A stretch of DNA of 64,000 bases from Stieleria magnilauensis (GCA_007753675.1 CP036432.1:5182394-5246393), one strand, 5' to 3'. Numbered from the stretch's first letter, positions 7,803 through 17,008 are shown. The notes: generated by a model not told the origin, from the sequence alone. Numbers and translations are program-made.

Positions 7803-8834
7803 CTAGCGCGAATCGGCCGCTGCCGTTGCCGTTGCCGTTGGCAGCGTCAGCTCGGCCTCACTCGCATTGCGAGCGTAGGAACGCGACGACATCAGCAACC
7901 CGCCGGCGAACACCATCCACATCATCCAGGATGCCAGTTCCGGTGCGACCGGACCGCCGCCGGAGATCGTGGACGAAATCCACGAGGCATACGACGACAC
8001 CTTGATCGAACCCGCCAGATCACCGTAGTCCGCATCCAGATTGCCGTCCACGCTGGCGATGAACGAGTGCACGCCGGCCAAAACCTCGCCGCTGCCAAAG
8101 TCCATGAACACGGCGCCCCCGCTGTCTCCGCCGGCGATCAAGTATTCGAGATCCAGCTGCGTTGCCGTTCCGAAAAAGTTGTCGCCCGCCAATCCGCTGT
8201 CGAAATCTTCAAAGAGGATGTCGTCGCTGTAGCCGGTGACCGAGCTGCCGTCGACGTCCACGATGTTTTGACCGGCGCGTTTGGTGCCCGCCGGAGCGGT
8301 GATCCCGGTCTGGCCGTTGCCCGTGACCCCATAGCCGACGTGGGTTGCCGTTTGTCCAACTTCCGACGTGTTGGTGTTGATGGTCGCCGGCGTCACGCTC
8401 AATTCGCTCGTGGCCAGTCGCAACAGGGCGATGTCTGTCCCCGTTGTAAGATCGCCGGTCCAGCCGGAGAACACAAATCGCTCGGCACCCACATGGACCC
8501 CGCCGCCGCTATCGGTCAGATCAAACGTCCAATCGCTCGCCGACAACCCCACTTCGTCCAAACAGTGCCCGGCCGTCAGGATCCAGTTTTCTTCGATCAG
8601 CGTGGCCGAGCAGATCATCGACCCCCATGTCAACGCGCCCACCGCGGGATAGCTGGCGGCCAAACTCGTGTAACTGGAATCGGCGCGGTCGTGACGAATC
8701 GTGCCGCCGGTCGCGGTTTGCATGGCCCCCAGCACGAGCAACAACAAGAGCCCCCCAGACGCGCGTCCAGGCGGACGCCCTGGGAGGCGGATTCGCAATT
8801 CAACGAGGTTTCCTGGTTTGATGACCGTGCACAT
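7803..8834 (-). CDS. Secreted trypsin-like serine protease with PEP-CTERM-like C-terminal sorting signal
   Basis: The 343-residue protein has an S1 chymotrypsin/trypsin fold with its catalytic triad visible: H90 in LTAGHC, D134 in TDIALLRL and S238 in GGDSGG. The N-terminus carries a basic region and a hydrophobic LLLLLVLGAMQTATGG stretch (about 29-44) consistent with a signal peptide. Near the C-terminus GPVAPELASW is followed by a hydrophobic helix (about 303-316) and SSRSYARR-like basic residues (SSRSYAR, 316-322), the layout of an exosortase sorting signal in which P-E replaces the usual P-E-P. An extra 20-residue Thr/Ala-rich tail follows. The gene lies just downstream of the exosortase and EpsI-like genes on the same strand, so it is a probable substrate of that exosortase. 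Confidence 0.78.
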   Translation of the reverse strand: MCTVIKPGNLVELRIRLPGRPPGRASGGLLLLLVLGAMQTATGGTIRHDRADSSYTSLAASYPAVGALTWGSMICSATLIEENWILTAGHCLDEVGLSASDWTFDLTDSGGGVHVGAERFVFSGWTGDLTTGTDIALLRLATSELSVTPATINTNTSEVGQTATHVGYGVTGNGQTGITAPAGTKRAGQNIVDVDGSSVTGYSDDILFEDFDSGLAGDNFFGTATQLDLEYLIAGGDSGGAVFMDFGSGEVLAGVHSFIASVDGNLDADYGDLAGSIKVSSYASWISSTISGGGPVAPELASWMMWMVFAGGLLMSSRSYARNASEAELTLPTATATAAADSR

Positions 8835-8859
8835 GGTTGGGGTTTGATTCGAGGTGGGT

Positions 8860-9552
8860 TCAATGGGAAGGAGGGGCCGGAATCGAGCGCTGCGTCACTC
8901 GGGTCGGCGAGGAGTCGACAGAACGTTCCGGGACCGTATCGACCGATTCGGTTGCATCGACGGTCAAGCCAACGACCTGCCGAATCACCTGCTGAGCCTC
9001 CGCCGTCATCCCGCCGGGGTGCCGCATCGAGACGAGTAATCGTTGCAGCGTCGGATGACCGGCAAGTTGAAAACGCGGATGGTGCGGTGCCCGCCAGCGC
9101 GACCCATCGTGCCAAGCGTAGGCGATCGTCAGGGCGGGTTGATCCACATTCCGCGGTTGCAGCGTTTGGCAACGGAACTGGTCCGCCTGGTCCGACAGGT
9201 TCCAGACGACGGGCTCACTGTGTGCGCGGAATTCTGTCCGCGCATAACAGGTCTCCGGCAAGTGGCTTGCCAGCGGGCCTCCCGGCCCGGCGATCAAGGT
9301 CACGACGACGACCTGCTTGGTCTGGCGATGTTGATAGACACGTCGCCAATGATCTCCCGCCTGCAGAATGTCCAGCTCACTGGGCTGTAATTCGCATCGC
9401 TCGATCAGCTCCCATCGGCCCAGCGTTTCGGCCAGCTCAAACGCACATCGCGGCGGCACATGGGGGCGCGTCGCCGATGTGGCTAGCCAACTGACCAGGG
9501 CGAGGGAGCAACCCAGCACCGCAGCCTTCGTTCGGGTCAACTTGAAATCCAT
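8860..9552 (-). CDS. EpsI-like exosortase-associated protein (DUF3485)
   Basis: The 230-residue protein has an N-terminal hydrophobic segment (about 8-27) and then a periplasmic domain with the sequence ASHLPETCYA near 95-104, which matches the conserved H-x-P-E-x-C block of the EpsI/DUF3485 family. EpsI-type domains usually occur either as separate genes beside an exosortase or fused to its C-terminus; their biochemical role is unknown. The start codon overlaps the exosortase stop by one base (TGATG), so the two are translationally coupled. The C-terminal 40 residues are Ser/Pro/Thr-rich and probably disordered. Confidence 0.8.
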   Translation of the reverse strand: MDFKLTRTKAAVLGCSLALVSWLATSATRPHVPPRCAFELAETLGRWELIERCELQPSELDILQAGDHWRRVYQHRQTKQVVVVTLIAGPGGPLASHLPETCYARTEFRAHSEPVVWNLSDQADQFRCQTLQPRNVDQPALTIAYAWHDGSRWRAPHHPRFQLAGHPTLQRLLVSMRHPGGMTAEAQQVIRQVVGLTVDATESVDTVPERSVDSSPTRVTQRSIPAPPSH

Positions 9553-12500
9553 CAGGCGTCGCCGCTCCGTTGCATGGGAGGCCGTGTCGTCAATTCACTC
9601 GGACGAATGAATTCATCTTGCAGTCTGGCCCAGGCACGCTGTTCGCTGCGATGCAGTTGGTCGCTGCGAAGCAGGTCGACCTGAACCGACTCGAAGGATT
9701 CCCGGGCCCGATCGCGATTGCCGACCGCCAGGTAAGCGGCTGCCAAGTGCAGGTGCGTCGTCGGGGAGGCACCACCAGAGCCGGCCAGGGCACGATTGAA
9801 CCACTCCAGTGCGTCTTCGGCACGATTCATCCGCACCAAGATCCAACCCTTGGTGTCCAAGAATTCGGGCACCGCACCGGTCTGTTTCAAAACGTGATCG
9901 ATGTGTCGCAGTGCCCGCGGAAAATCACGCCCTTCTTCGGCCAACAGCATCGCCAAATTGTTTGCCGCGACGACGTGATCGGGGTGCCGCGTCACGGCAC
10001 GATCGAGCAAATCCATTGCCGCAGTCTGACGCTGATGGTGCGTGTGCCACGCCACGATCGCCATCAGCAGCGTCGGGTCATCGATTGCCTCGGTCACACC
10101 GGCTTCGATGATCGGATCCAAAGTCGCTTGGTGTGCGGGAGACAAATCGTCGGTGCCGACCGCGATGACGGCAGCCGTATGAGCCCGCAAGGAGGTGTTC
10201 ACCGTCCACCGTGGATCGGCAACCAAGGTGACCGCCTTGTCGGCATGACCATGACGCGCCAACGCAATCGCCAGCGCCGCGACATCTTCAACGCCGCGCT
10301 GGGCAACGGCGCGATAGTGGCCGATCGCCAGATCGCCTCGGCCGACCCGTTCATAGGCCTGGGCCACGATCTTGTCCGAGGGGATGGGCATCTTGTCCGA
10401 GACGACTGCGGTTTCGCCACCGCGTCGTTGCCGAAGCGTGATTTCTTCGATCGCACCGCGGACGCCATATCGGTCGTGGAGCACGTCGACCAGTTCCAAC
10501 CAGATTTCGTTGTCGTACCCCAGCTCCGCCAACGCGCTGCGATAACAGCGTTCGGCGGCCGGCGTGTTGCCGACCGATCGCCAGGCTCGCGCGGCCGCTG
10601 TCCATTGATCGGCTGAACGAGCGCCGCCGGCTGAACGAGCGCCGCCGGCTGAAGCATCGCCGCCGGGATTTCCCTTGCCGCGGGTAGCGCGCGATTCGAA
10701 CAATCGGGCGGCTTGGTCATATCGGCCCAGCCGAACCAAGCATTGGGCCTGCAGCGTTTCCACCGCCGGCAACCACGCGGCGGCGCCGGCGGCAGACGAA
10801 GCCGGCGTCATCGCGAGCAGCGATTGACAACGGCCTATGGTCTTCAGCGCCGCTTCGTGGCGACCGGCGTGGGCGTCCAGCCGGGCTTGAACCAGCATCC
10901 AGCGGATCCGCAGTTCGCGGCTGACGGGTTGAAGTGCTTGGTTTTCCTGTTTCAACAACTGTCCCACCAAGGCAGCCGACTCCTCAGGACGCGCCGCATG
11001 AAACAGCGCCTCGGCCAGCTTGATCCCAAGTCCCATCGGTCGATCGCCCGCCAACCGCCACGCCCGCAGGTACGCGGCGCTGCACTGCGGCCACTGTCCC
11101 TGGCTGGCATAGACATCACCCAGCATGGCGTAGGCCGCGTGGTGATTGGGCATCCGCTCCATCGCCTTGGTCAGAAACCGTTTCGCATCGTCGCGCCGGT
11201 GCTGCAACTCTGCTTCCCGCGCGCTGGCCAAATAAATCCGATACGCCACGCCGGCCGGACAGTCGTCGTCGATGCTCATCCGGGCCCGTTCGATGGACGG
11301 GGATTCTGTGCCAAACACCTCCGCGAACCGCCATGCCTGTAAGAAGGCGTGCGCCGTACCGACTCCGCCGGCCGCATCGGTGATTACCGGTTCGATCATG
11401 CCTGCCACACTCCGATCCATCGACTCGGCGTGATCGCAGCAATACGATGCCAGCTCGATCACCAAACGATCCCGCCACATCGACGGGGGACCGAATCGAT
11501 CCATCCATCGGTTCAAACGATTGACTGTGACCAAGGGGTGACGGGCGCGCGAGCCGTGCGGAAACCGCAACATCGCCTCCACGCACAGTCGCAGTGAATG
11601 CGCGTTGCGTTGATCGATCGCGTAGAGACGTTCGGCGCTGCGGCAAGCCGATTTGGCCTGATCCAGCTCCAACGCCAACTCCAAATGGGTTCGCAAGGCG
11701 TCCACGTGCGACGGCGCCTGTTCGAGGACCGATTCGAGTTGGTAAAAGGCCCGCATGCGGGCGTCGACGGAGTCAGCAGCTTGGAGCGACGCCCAGGCAT
11801 AGCGATAGCGCGCATCAACCCGCTCGGGCTGCAGCTGCAACAACTCTCGGTAGCACGATGCCGCACGATCCCAATCGGCATTCGCTTCGTGGCCACGCGC
11901 CTGCGTCAAGGTTTCGCTGATGATGCGATCACGCTTGGCCGCATGATGAACGATCGCGACACCGACGATGGCGGCGAGGATCAGGGGCACGGCGACCACC
12001 GCCAACACGGGCTTGCCCCATTGTGGCCATCCTCGGCCGAACGCAAGAGTGCTTGGTTCGGATTGACGTTTCGGGTCGCTCCGGCCGGACGGCTCGTGTC
12101 CTGTCGTCACTACCGCCGCAGAACGGCGCGAGCGGCCCGGTGTCACCGTGAACATCAACGCGGACAGAGCCCTGACCCGGTCGAGCCACGCCCGAAACGC
12201 AAAAAACAGCAAAGCCGACAGGGGCAACGCCAACCAATCGCCCAGGTCATGAGCCCACGTCGTGTACGCCTCGTTTTGGTAGCGGTCCGCTATCAAGGCG
12301 ACGGCCGAAATCCGGGTAGCGTTGGCCACAATGGCCGCCGGCAACGCCAGCAACATCACCGCGGCTAAATCCCACGCAACGCCCCACCCCGGCTTGCCGC
12401 CTTGATCCCGACCAGACCGCGACCGGGAAAGAAAGGTGATGATGGTCCCCAGTGCCGCGACCGCAACGGTCATCCGCAGTCCGCTGCAATCGCGGGTGAT

Positions 12501-13064
12501 CCCGACTCCGCCGGTTGCCATCATCAACGTGTAGCCGTCGGTCACCGCAAAGGTCGACGTCAGACTGAGCAGGTAACAACTGCCCCACGCAGACAACCAT
12601 TGCAGCGATTGATTTGCCAGCATTTCCAGCTGGAACGGCAGCGGGATCATGAACCCTAAAAAGCCAATCGCCGGCAAACTCCAGACCAGCACTGCCCGGC
12701 CCGCCAACAGTCCGACCATTCCGCCGAGGTACAGCGGCAGGGTCCAACATTGCAGTGTCGGAAGATGGAAGTATCCGCCTAGCGACAGCAAACCCTGAGC
12801 CGCTACAAGCAACGCCAGTCCGGGCCCCCATGGCTTGCCGATCGCAGGCAAGGTCGATCGCCGCTGCCACAACAACCAGAGTGCAATCGGCAGGACCGCC
12901 GGTCCATGAGAATAACTCGTATTGGAGTGCCACTGTTGAAACAGATGCCCCACGACCTGACGGTAGCTGCCCGCAGCCAACGCGACCCAAACCAGGATCA
13001 GCGTCGGTGAAAGCCGAGCCGAAACGCCAGTCAATTTGCCTCCCCAGCCGCGGCATGTGCCCAT
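9552..13064 (-). CDS. Exosortase fused to a long TPR-like helical repeat domain
   Basis: From the ATG at 13064 the protein has 1170 residues (a GTG at 13091 would add nine). Residues 20-300 form a multi-pass exosortase domain with its catalytic Cys-Arg-His set: C193 in ITRDCSGLRM, R251 in ANATRISAV and H272 in AHDLGDW. A further membrane helix lies near 345-370 (LAVVAVPLILAAIVGVAIVHH). The remaining 800 residues are soluble helical repeats with TPR-type pairs, for example WDRAASCYRELLQLQPERVDARYRYAW and, near the end, ALEWFNRAL. Exosortases are usually 200-500 residues long, so the C-terminal extension is striking. The enzyme should cleave PEP-CTERM-like tails; the TPR part may recruit substrates or polysaccharide machinery (inference). 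A short Ala/Gly/Arg-Ser repeat occurs near 810-825. Confidence 0.85.
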   Translation of the reverse strand: MGTCRGWGGKLTGVSARLSPTLILVWVALAAGSYRQVVGHLFQQWHSNTSYSHGPAVLPIALWLLWQRRSTLPAIGKPWGPGLALLVAAQGLLSLGGYFHLPTLQCWTLPLYLGGMVGLLAGRAVLVWSLPAIGFLGFMIPLPFQLEMLANQSLQWLSAWGSCYLLSLTSTFAVTDGYTLMMATGGVGITRDCSGLRMTVAVAALGTIITFLSRSRSGRDQGGKPGWGVAWDLAAVMLLALPAAIVANATRISAVALIADRYQNEAYTTWAHDLGDWLALPLSALLFFAFRAWLDRVRALSALMFTVTPGRSRRSAAVVTTGHEPSGRSDPKRQSEPSTLAFGRGWPQWGKPVLAVVAVPLILAAIVGVAIVHHAAKRDRIISETLTQARGHEANADWDRAASCYRELLQLQPERVDARYRYAWASLQAADSVDARMRAFYQLESVLEQAPSHVDALRTHLELALELDQAKSACRSAERLYAIDQRNAHSLRLCVEAMLRFPHGSRARHPLVTVNRLNRWMDRFGPPSMWRDRLVIELASYCCDHAESMDRSVAGMIEPVITDAAGGVGTAHAFLQAWRFAEVFGTESPSIERARMSIDDDCPAGVAYRIYLASAREAELQHRRDDAKRFLTKAMERMPNHHAAYAMLGDVYASQGQWPQCSAAYLRAWRLAGDRPMGLGIKLAEALFHAARPEESAALVGQLLKQENQALQPVSRELRIRWMLVQARLDAHAGRHEAALKTIGRCQSLLAMTPASSAAGAAAWLPAVETLQAQCLVRLGRYDQAARLFESRATRGKGNPGGDASAGGARSAGGARSADQWTAAARAWRSVGNTPAAERCYRSALAELGYDNEIWLELVDVLHDRYGVRGAIEEITLRQRRGGETAVVSDKMPIPSDKIVAQAYERVGRGDLAIGHYRAVAQRGVEDVAALAIALARHGHADKAVTLVADPRWTVNTSLRAHTAAVIAVGTDDLSPAHQATLDPIIEAGVTEAIDDPTLLMAIVAWHTHHQRQTAAMDLLDRAVTRHPDHVVAANNLAMLLAEEGRDFPRALRHIDHVLKQTGAVPEFLDTKGWILVRMNRAEDALEWFNRALAGSGGASPTTHLHLAAAYLAVGNRDRARESFESVQVDLLRSDQLHRSEQRAWARLQDEFIRPSELTTRPPMQRSGDA

Positions 13065-13377
13065 TCGGGGAGCCTGCAGATTCGATTGCACGAGTGGATT
13101 CTATGGGTCTTGGGAATGGACACAGTTCTTCTGTCCATCGGCGTCACCCCAACAACAACGTCATCGAATCGTTTTTCGCCCGCAGACCGCGACGTTTCCT
13201 CAGGACTGGATTGGAAGGACGAACCCGGAAAAGCGTGCAGGTCGACACGCCGCTCGATCGACGTCGCTTGAGGCATTTCCGAGACAATTCTGTGTTTTTT
13301 TCAGAACGGAGAAAAGATATGCCGGTTAGGCAGACGATAGGGTGGGTAGGCCCCATAGCACTCTGTAGTAAACGGCA
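13065..13377. other. Divergent intergenic region, exosortase operon and export operon
   Basis: This 313-bp region separates the minus-strand exosortase start from the plus-strand 141-residue secreted protein. It should hold promoters in both directions. I see no gene, no clear -35/-10 pair and no strong repeat. An A/T-richer tract with TGTGTTTTTTTCAG (about 13290-13303) lies 75-90 bp before the rightward gene. Confidence 0.4.
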
Positions 13378-13803
13378 ATGATCAAACAACTTCGCAATCC
13401 AAATCGACTACGCCAGTCAATCATCCGGACCGTCGTCATGGTGCCGGTCGGTTTAGCGCTGGTTTCATTGCCCGTTGCAGCCCCCGCCCAGGCACCGACG
13501 CAGCGATTCGGCGGCGGATCCAAACGCGCGTCCTCGGCGCCCTACCAACAACGTTTGTCGCCCTACCTCGACTTGCTACGCAGCGACAACAGCATCCTGA
13601 GTCCCTATCACTCCTTTGTTCAGCCGCGGCAACAACTGCGGCTGAATCAGAACCGACAAGCCGAGCAGCTTCGCAATTTAGAACGAACGATCCAGCGATC
13701 GGCAGCCCCGACGTCCCAAAGCGAACGGATGCAGACGGGACGAGGCGGAACGTTCAACAACTACCTGCATTACTACCAGTTCAATTCCGCCCTCCAACGG
13801 TGA
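13378..13803 (+). CDS. Small secreted protein of unknown function
   Basis: The 141-residue product has an N-terminal signal: a basic start (KQLRNPNRLRQSIIR), a hydrophobic core (TVVMVPVGLALVSLPVAA) and an APAQA cleavage site near 38. The mature part has a block LSPYLDLLRSDNSILSPY followed by HSFVQPRQQLRLNQNRQAEQ, then a Gln/Arg-rich helix that may be a short coiled coil, and ends in NNYLHYYQFN. I do not recognise a defined family; the SPYL-x-LLR block reminds me of small secreted planctomycete proteins, but this is memory and not a search. It is the first gene of the rightward run that continues with the Wza-like export protein 86 bp later, so a periplasmic or outer-membrane accessory role in polysaccharide export is possible. 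Confidence 0.7.
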   Translation: MIKQLRNPNRLRQSIIRTVVMVPVGLALVSLPVAAPAQAPTQRFGGGSKRASSAPYQQRLSPYLDLLRSDNSILSPYHSFVQPRQQLRLNQNRQAEQLRNLERTIQRSAAPTSQSERMQTGRGGTFNNYLHYYQFNSALQR

Positions 13804-13888
13804 CCGACTGATCGACGCCACCGTCGACGACTCCGTTGCCCCCGGTGTCGTGATTCCTGCCCTGCCCCACATCATTGCAATCATCAAC

Positions 13889-14986
13889 GTGAACCTCGCC
13901 GTCTGTTCTCTGCGACGCCTCGCTCTTGTGCTGCTATCGGCATGCGCGATGGCCAGTACCGGGTGCCACTTGGTGCAGAGGGCTGACGCTCCGCTCGGCT
14001 TGCCGGGGCTGCTCGATGCGAATTGCGATTCCGATGGCGCCGTGGCCTTTGTGCCTCGTGAACTGGACAAAGTGACCACGCCGATGTATCGCATCGAGCC
14101 GCCGGATATTCTGACGATCGATGTCCAGCAAAATGTATCTCAGGAACAACACGCGCTGCAGCCGGGTGACATCGTCTTGCTTACGGTGACCGGGACCTTT
14201 CCCGACGAACCGATCGAGGGCGAATACCAAGTTGAACTCGGCGGCGTGATCCAGCTCGGCTTCAGCTATGGAGCGGTCGAGGTGGTGGGCGTTGGGGTCG
14301 AACAGGCAAAGCAGCGGATCGAAGACCATCTGAAAACACAGTTGCAGCAGCCGCTCGTTTCGATGTCGTTGCGGGGCGTTGCGGGAATCCAGCCCATCGC
14401 CGGTGAACATCTCGTCGGCCCCGATGGCACCGTCACGCTTGGCCAATACGGATCGGTCCGATTGGCCGGCATGACCTTGGACGAGGCACGCCTGGCGATT
14501 GCCGCCCAGATGTCCACGGAGTTTTCCGATCCCAAGGTCTCGGTGTCGGTTTACGCGTACAACAGCAAAGGCGTCTATGTCATCACCCAAGGCGGCGGGA
14601 TGGGCGATGAATTGGTCCGGTTGCCGTACACCGGCAATGAAACCGTGATCGACGCGTTGAGCCAAATCAATGGGCTCAGCTATGTCTCGTCCAGTCGCAT
14701 GTGGGTCGCCCGCCCCAACCGCGAACAAGGCACCAGCGTGATGCTGCCCATCGATTGGGAAGGCATCACGCAACTGGCTGATGTCACCACCAACTATCAG
14801 CTGTTGCCGGGTGACCGAATCTTCATCGCACACAACAAGATCATCGCGTTCGATTCCGCGATCGCAAAATTCACGTCGCCACTGGAACGAATTCTGGGCT
14901 TCACTCTGCTGGGCACGGGGACGGCGTCACGGTTGTCCGGAAAAGTGCTTGACAAGACCAGCGGAGGCGTCGGGTTCGGCCAATAG
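13889..14986 (+). CDS. Wza-like polysaccharide export outer-membrane lipoprotein
   Basis: From the GTG at 13889 the protein has 365 residues and a lipoprotein signal (LVLLSACAMASTGC, lipidated Cys 26). A GTG at 13850 is in frame but would put 13 odd residues before it. YRIEPPDILTIDV begins the polysaccharide-export (PES) domain, and GEYQVELGGVIQLG then repeats in variant form as GEHLVGPDGTVTLG, after which come SLBB-like regions (YVITQGGG and a second ligand-binding-like stretch). The order signal-PES-SLBB is that of Wza/GumB/EpsA proteins, which form the outer-membrane channel for capsule or exopolysaccharide. The C-terminal part (FTSPLERILGFTLLGTGTASRL) is the expected amphipathic membrane helix. 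It is followed after 16 bp by a small lipoprotein gene. Confidence 0.88.
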   Translation: MNLAVCSLRRLALVLLSACAMASTGCHLVQRADAPLGLPGLLDANCDSDGAVAFVPRELDKVTTPMYRIEPPDILTIDVQQNVSQEQHALQPGDIVLLTVTGTFPDEPIEGEYQVELGGVIQLGFSYGAVEVVGVGVEQAKQRIEDHLKTQLQQPLVSMSLRGVAGIQPIAGEHLVGPDGTVTLGQYGSVRLAGMTLDEARLAIAAQMSTEFSDPKVSVSVYAYNSKGVYVITQGGGMGDELVRLPYTGNETVIDALSQINGLSYVSSSRMWVARPNREQGTSVMLPIDWEGITQLADVTTNYQLLPGDRIFIAHNKIIAFDSAIAKFTSPLERILGFTLLGTGTASRLSGKVLDKTSGGVGFGQ

Positions 14987-15002
14987 GCTCGACACGAAGA
15001 TC

Positions 15003-15530
15003 ATGAACCAGCGGTCCACTCCATCGACACGAACCGTGATCGGCCACCTCGCACTGGCGGCGTTGGCGCTCACGCTGGCCGGTTGTCAATCGTGCCTTCC
15101 GGGGCAACGTTCCAAGACCATCACGCCCGCCGCCTACGATTCGATCGTCAACAATGCCGGCTATCGCGAGACCACTTGGACCCCCTTGGATCCCTGCGAC
15201 GCCTGGCAGTCGCCGATCCCATACGAACACGTCGACCAGCAGTGGTTCGAACATGTCGGCGACGAACCGTTGCCCAACCCGATCGAGCAGATCAGCCACG
15301 ACGTCCCCAGCGAGTTGGCGAACATCGACCTGGCTGGCGTTGATCCACAGCTCGTATCCGATCCAGCCGGCGAACCGACAGGCAGCGTGGCATCCGAATC
15401 AGGCAGTGTGGCCCCAGACAGTGCATCAACAGGCGCCGCGTCCACATCGGTCGCAGCCGGGAAGTGGTACGAAATCGAATCCGACCCGAGCGAAGAACTT
15501 GAACACGTTGAGATCGAGTATCTCCGTTAG
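15003..15530 (+). CDS. Small lipoprotein of unknown function
   Basis: The true start is the ATG at 15003, which gives a 175-residue protein with a clear lipoprotein signal (HLALAALALTLAGC, lipobox LAGC, Cys about 25). The mature part has PAAYDSIVNNAGYRETTWTP and then a disordered acidic and Ser/Ala-rich C-terminus (ESGSVAPDSASTGAAS) ending in a Glu-rich stretch. I do not recognise a family. It lies 16 bp after the Wza-like gene and 41 bp before the polymerase, so it is almost surely in the export operon and may be an outer-membrane accessory of the channel. Confidence 0.72.
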   Translation: MNQRSTPSTRTVIGHLALAALALTLAGCQSCLPGQRSKTITPAAYDSIVNNAGYRETTWTPLDPCDAWQSPIPYEHVDQQWFEHVGDEPLPNPIEQISHDVPSELANIDLAGVDPQLVSDPAGEPTGSVASESGSVAPDSASTGAASTSVAAGKWYEIESDPSEELEHVEIEYLR

Positions 15531-15571
15531 TAACGTGACGCGTCACGCGTGGCAGGGAAGCAAGCAATCAG

Positions 15572-16984
15572 ATGGCAACGGCGGTTTTTGACACCACCGA
15601 TCACACGCCCACGTCCCGCATCGGCACGGACGTCGATGATCGGCACGGCTGGGGGTTTGCCCTGTTGCTGGCGACGACCGCGACACTGTTTGTCCGCCCG
15701 GCGGACCTGGTGCCGGCCTTAGACAAGTGGCCGATCTATCAAGTCCTGATCGTCGCCTGTCTCGCCGTCTCGGCCAGGGCGTGTGCCAGGCAACTCAGCC
15801 ATGGCAGACTGATCCACCGCCCGATCACGGCGGCGCTGCTCTTATTAGTCGTCGCCGTCGGAATGTCACATCTTTCGCACGGCTTTGTCTGGGCGGCCAG
15901 GATGTCGATGCTCGATGTCAGCAAGTTGATCGCCCTGTACGTGCTGATCATCGGGCTCGTCAACACACCGACGCGGCTGCGTTTTTTTGTGAAGTGGCTG
16001 ACCCTTGCGATCACGACGATGGCGTCACTGGTGTTGTTGGACAAATACGGCATGGTGTCGATCGCCGCACTGGAATCGATCCAAGACCGCGGTGTCGTTC
16101 AAAACGGTGTGGTCGAGCAGGTGGAGCGAATTCGTGGGACAGGCATCTTTCAAGACCCCAATGACTTTGGATTGATCCTCGTCATGGGACTCGTTTTTTG
16201 CGTCTTGTTCCTGACCAAACCCCGGACCGGATGGGTGCGTTATGCCTGGCTCGCACCGACAGGAATTCTGTTGGCTGCCCTGGCGATGACCCATTCACGT
16301 GGTGCCCTGCTGTCGCTGATCTGCGCGGTGTCGACGGCGTTGTGCTATTTCCGCGGAGGAAAATATGGCGCGTTGGCGTTGCCGGGATTGTCATTGTTGG
16401 CGTTGGCCTTTTCCAGCCGCATGTCTGACATCAGCGCGATCAATCAGGGAACGGGCCAAGACCGTATTCAAATTTGGTCGGAAAGCTTGAGCATTTGGCG
16501 ACAATATCCGTTGTTCGGTTTGGGCGAAGGATTGATCGCCGATGAAATCGGCGTGGTGACGCACAACTCATTCCTGCACTGTTACGCCGAACTGGGTTTC
16601 TTCGGCGGCACCACCTTCGTCGCCTGTTTTTTTGCTGCCGGGTCTGGCCTCTGGTCGCAACGGCGACTGCGATCGAAACCGTTCGGAGAGGAAACACCGG
16701 CGGCCCAAGCGACTCGCGAACACTCTCGGTTGTGCGGCTATCTGTTCGCGGCCTTGATGGGATGCATCGCCGCCATGCTGACCATCTCGCGACAGTTTGT
16801 CGCCCCCACCTACCTGATTTTGGGGCTCGTCGCGGCTGCCATTTCCATGCCCGCCATCGCGTCGATCCCCGGTCAGGCAACCGGATTGCGCATCGGCAAC
16901 CGGTTCGTGCTGTTGTCACTGCTCGCCAGTGCCGCATCGCTGTGTCTGTTCTACATGACCATCCGACTTTTCGTCCGCTGGTGA
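15572..16984 (+). CDS. O-antigen ligase/Wzy-type polymerase-like membrane protein
   Basis: The 470-residue protein has about 11-12 hydrophobic segments, with a large periplasmic loop between about 270 and 320 containing QDRIQIWSESLSIWRQYPLF and GLGEGL followed by THNSFLHCYAELGF. Those two blocks, W-x-x-a-l-x-m-i-x-x-x-P-l-f-G-x-G and H-N-x-f-l, are the conserved region of the Wzy_C/O-antigen ligase family. In a locus with a flippase, a Wza-like channel and a chain-length protein it is most likely the Wzy polymerase that joins repeat units in the periplasm, though a WaaL-like ligase cannot be excluded from sequence alone. It is followed by the flippase gene after 24 bp. Confidence 0.85.
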   Translation: MATAVFDTTDHTPTSRIGTDVDDRHGWGFALLLATTATLFVRPADLVPALDKWPIYQVLIVACLAVSARACARQLSHGRLIHRPITAALLLLVVAVGMSHLSHGFVWAARMSMLDVSKLIALYVLIIGLVNTPTRLRFFVKWLTLAITTMASLVLLDKYGMVSIAALESIQDRGVVQNGVVEQVERIRGTGIFQDPNDFGLILVMGLVFCVLFLTKPRTGWVRYAWLAPTGILLAALAMTHSRGALLSLICAVSTALCYFRGGKYGALALPGLSLLALAFSSRMSDISAINQGTGQDRIQIWSESLSIWRQYPLFGLGEGLIADEIGVVTHNSFLHCYAELGFFGGTTFVACFFAAGSGLWSQRRLRSKPFGEETPAAQATREHSRLCGYLFAALMGCIAAMLTISRQFVAPTYLILGLVAAAISMPAIASIPGQATGLRIGNRFVLLSLLASAASLCLFYMTIRLFVRW

Positions 16985-17008
16985 TTTCCAACTCTAACAT
17001 TGACTTTG

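Noticed and set aside
9570-10616. Long plus-strand frame antisense to the exosortase-TPR gene
   Set aside because: Lies wholly within the TPR-coding region; Gln/Arg/Asp-rich product typical of an antisense shadow.
14781-15002. Upstream extension of the small lipoprotein gene
   Set aside because: It overlaps the end of the Wza-like gene, has no signal and a composition unlike a protein; the ATG at 15003 gives a clean lipoprotein signal.
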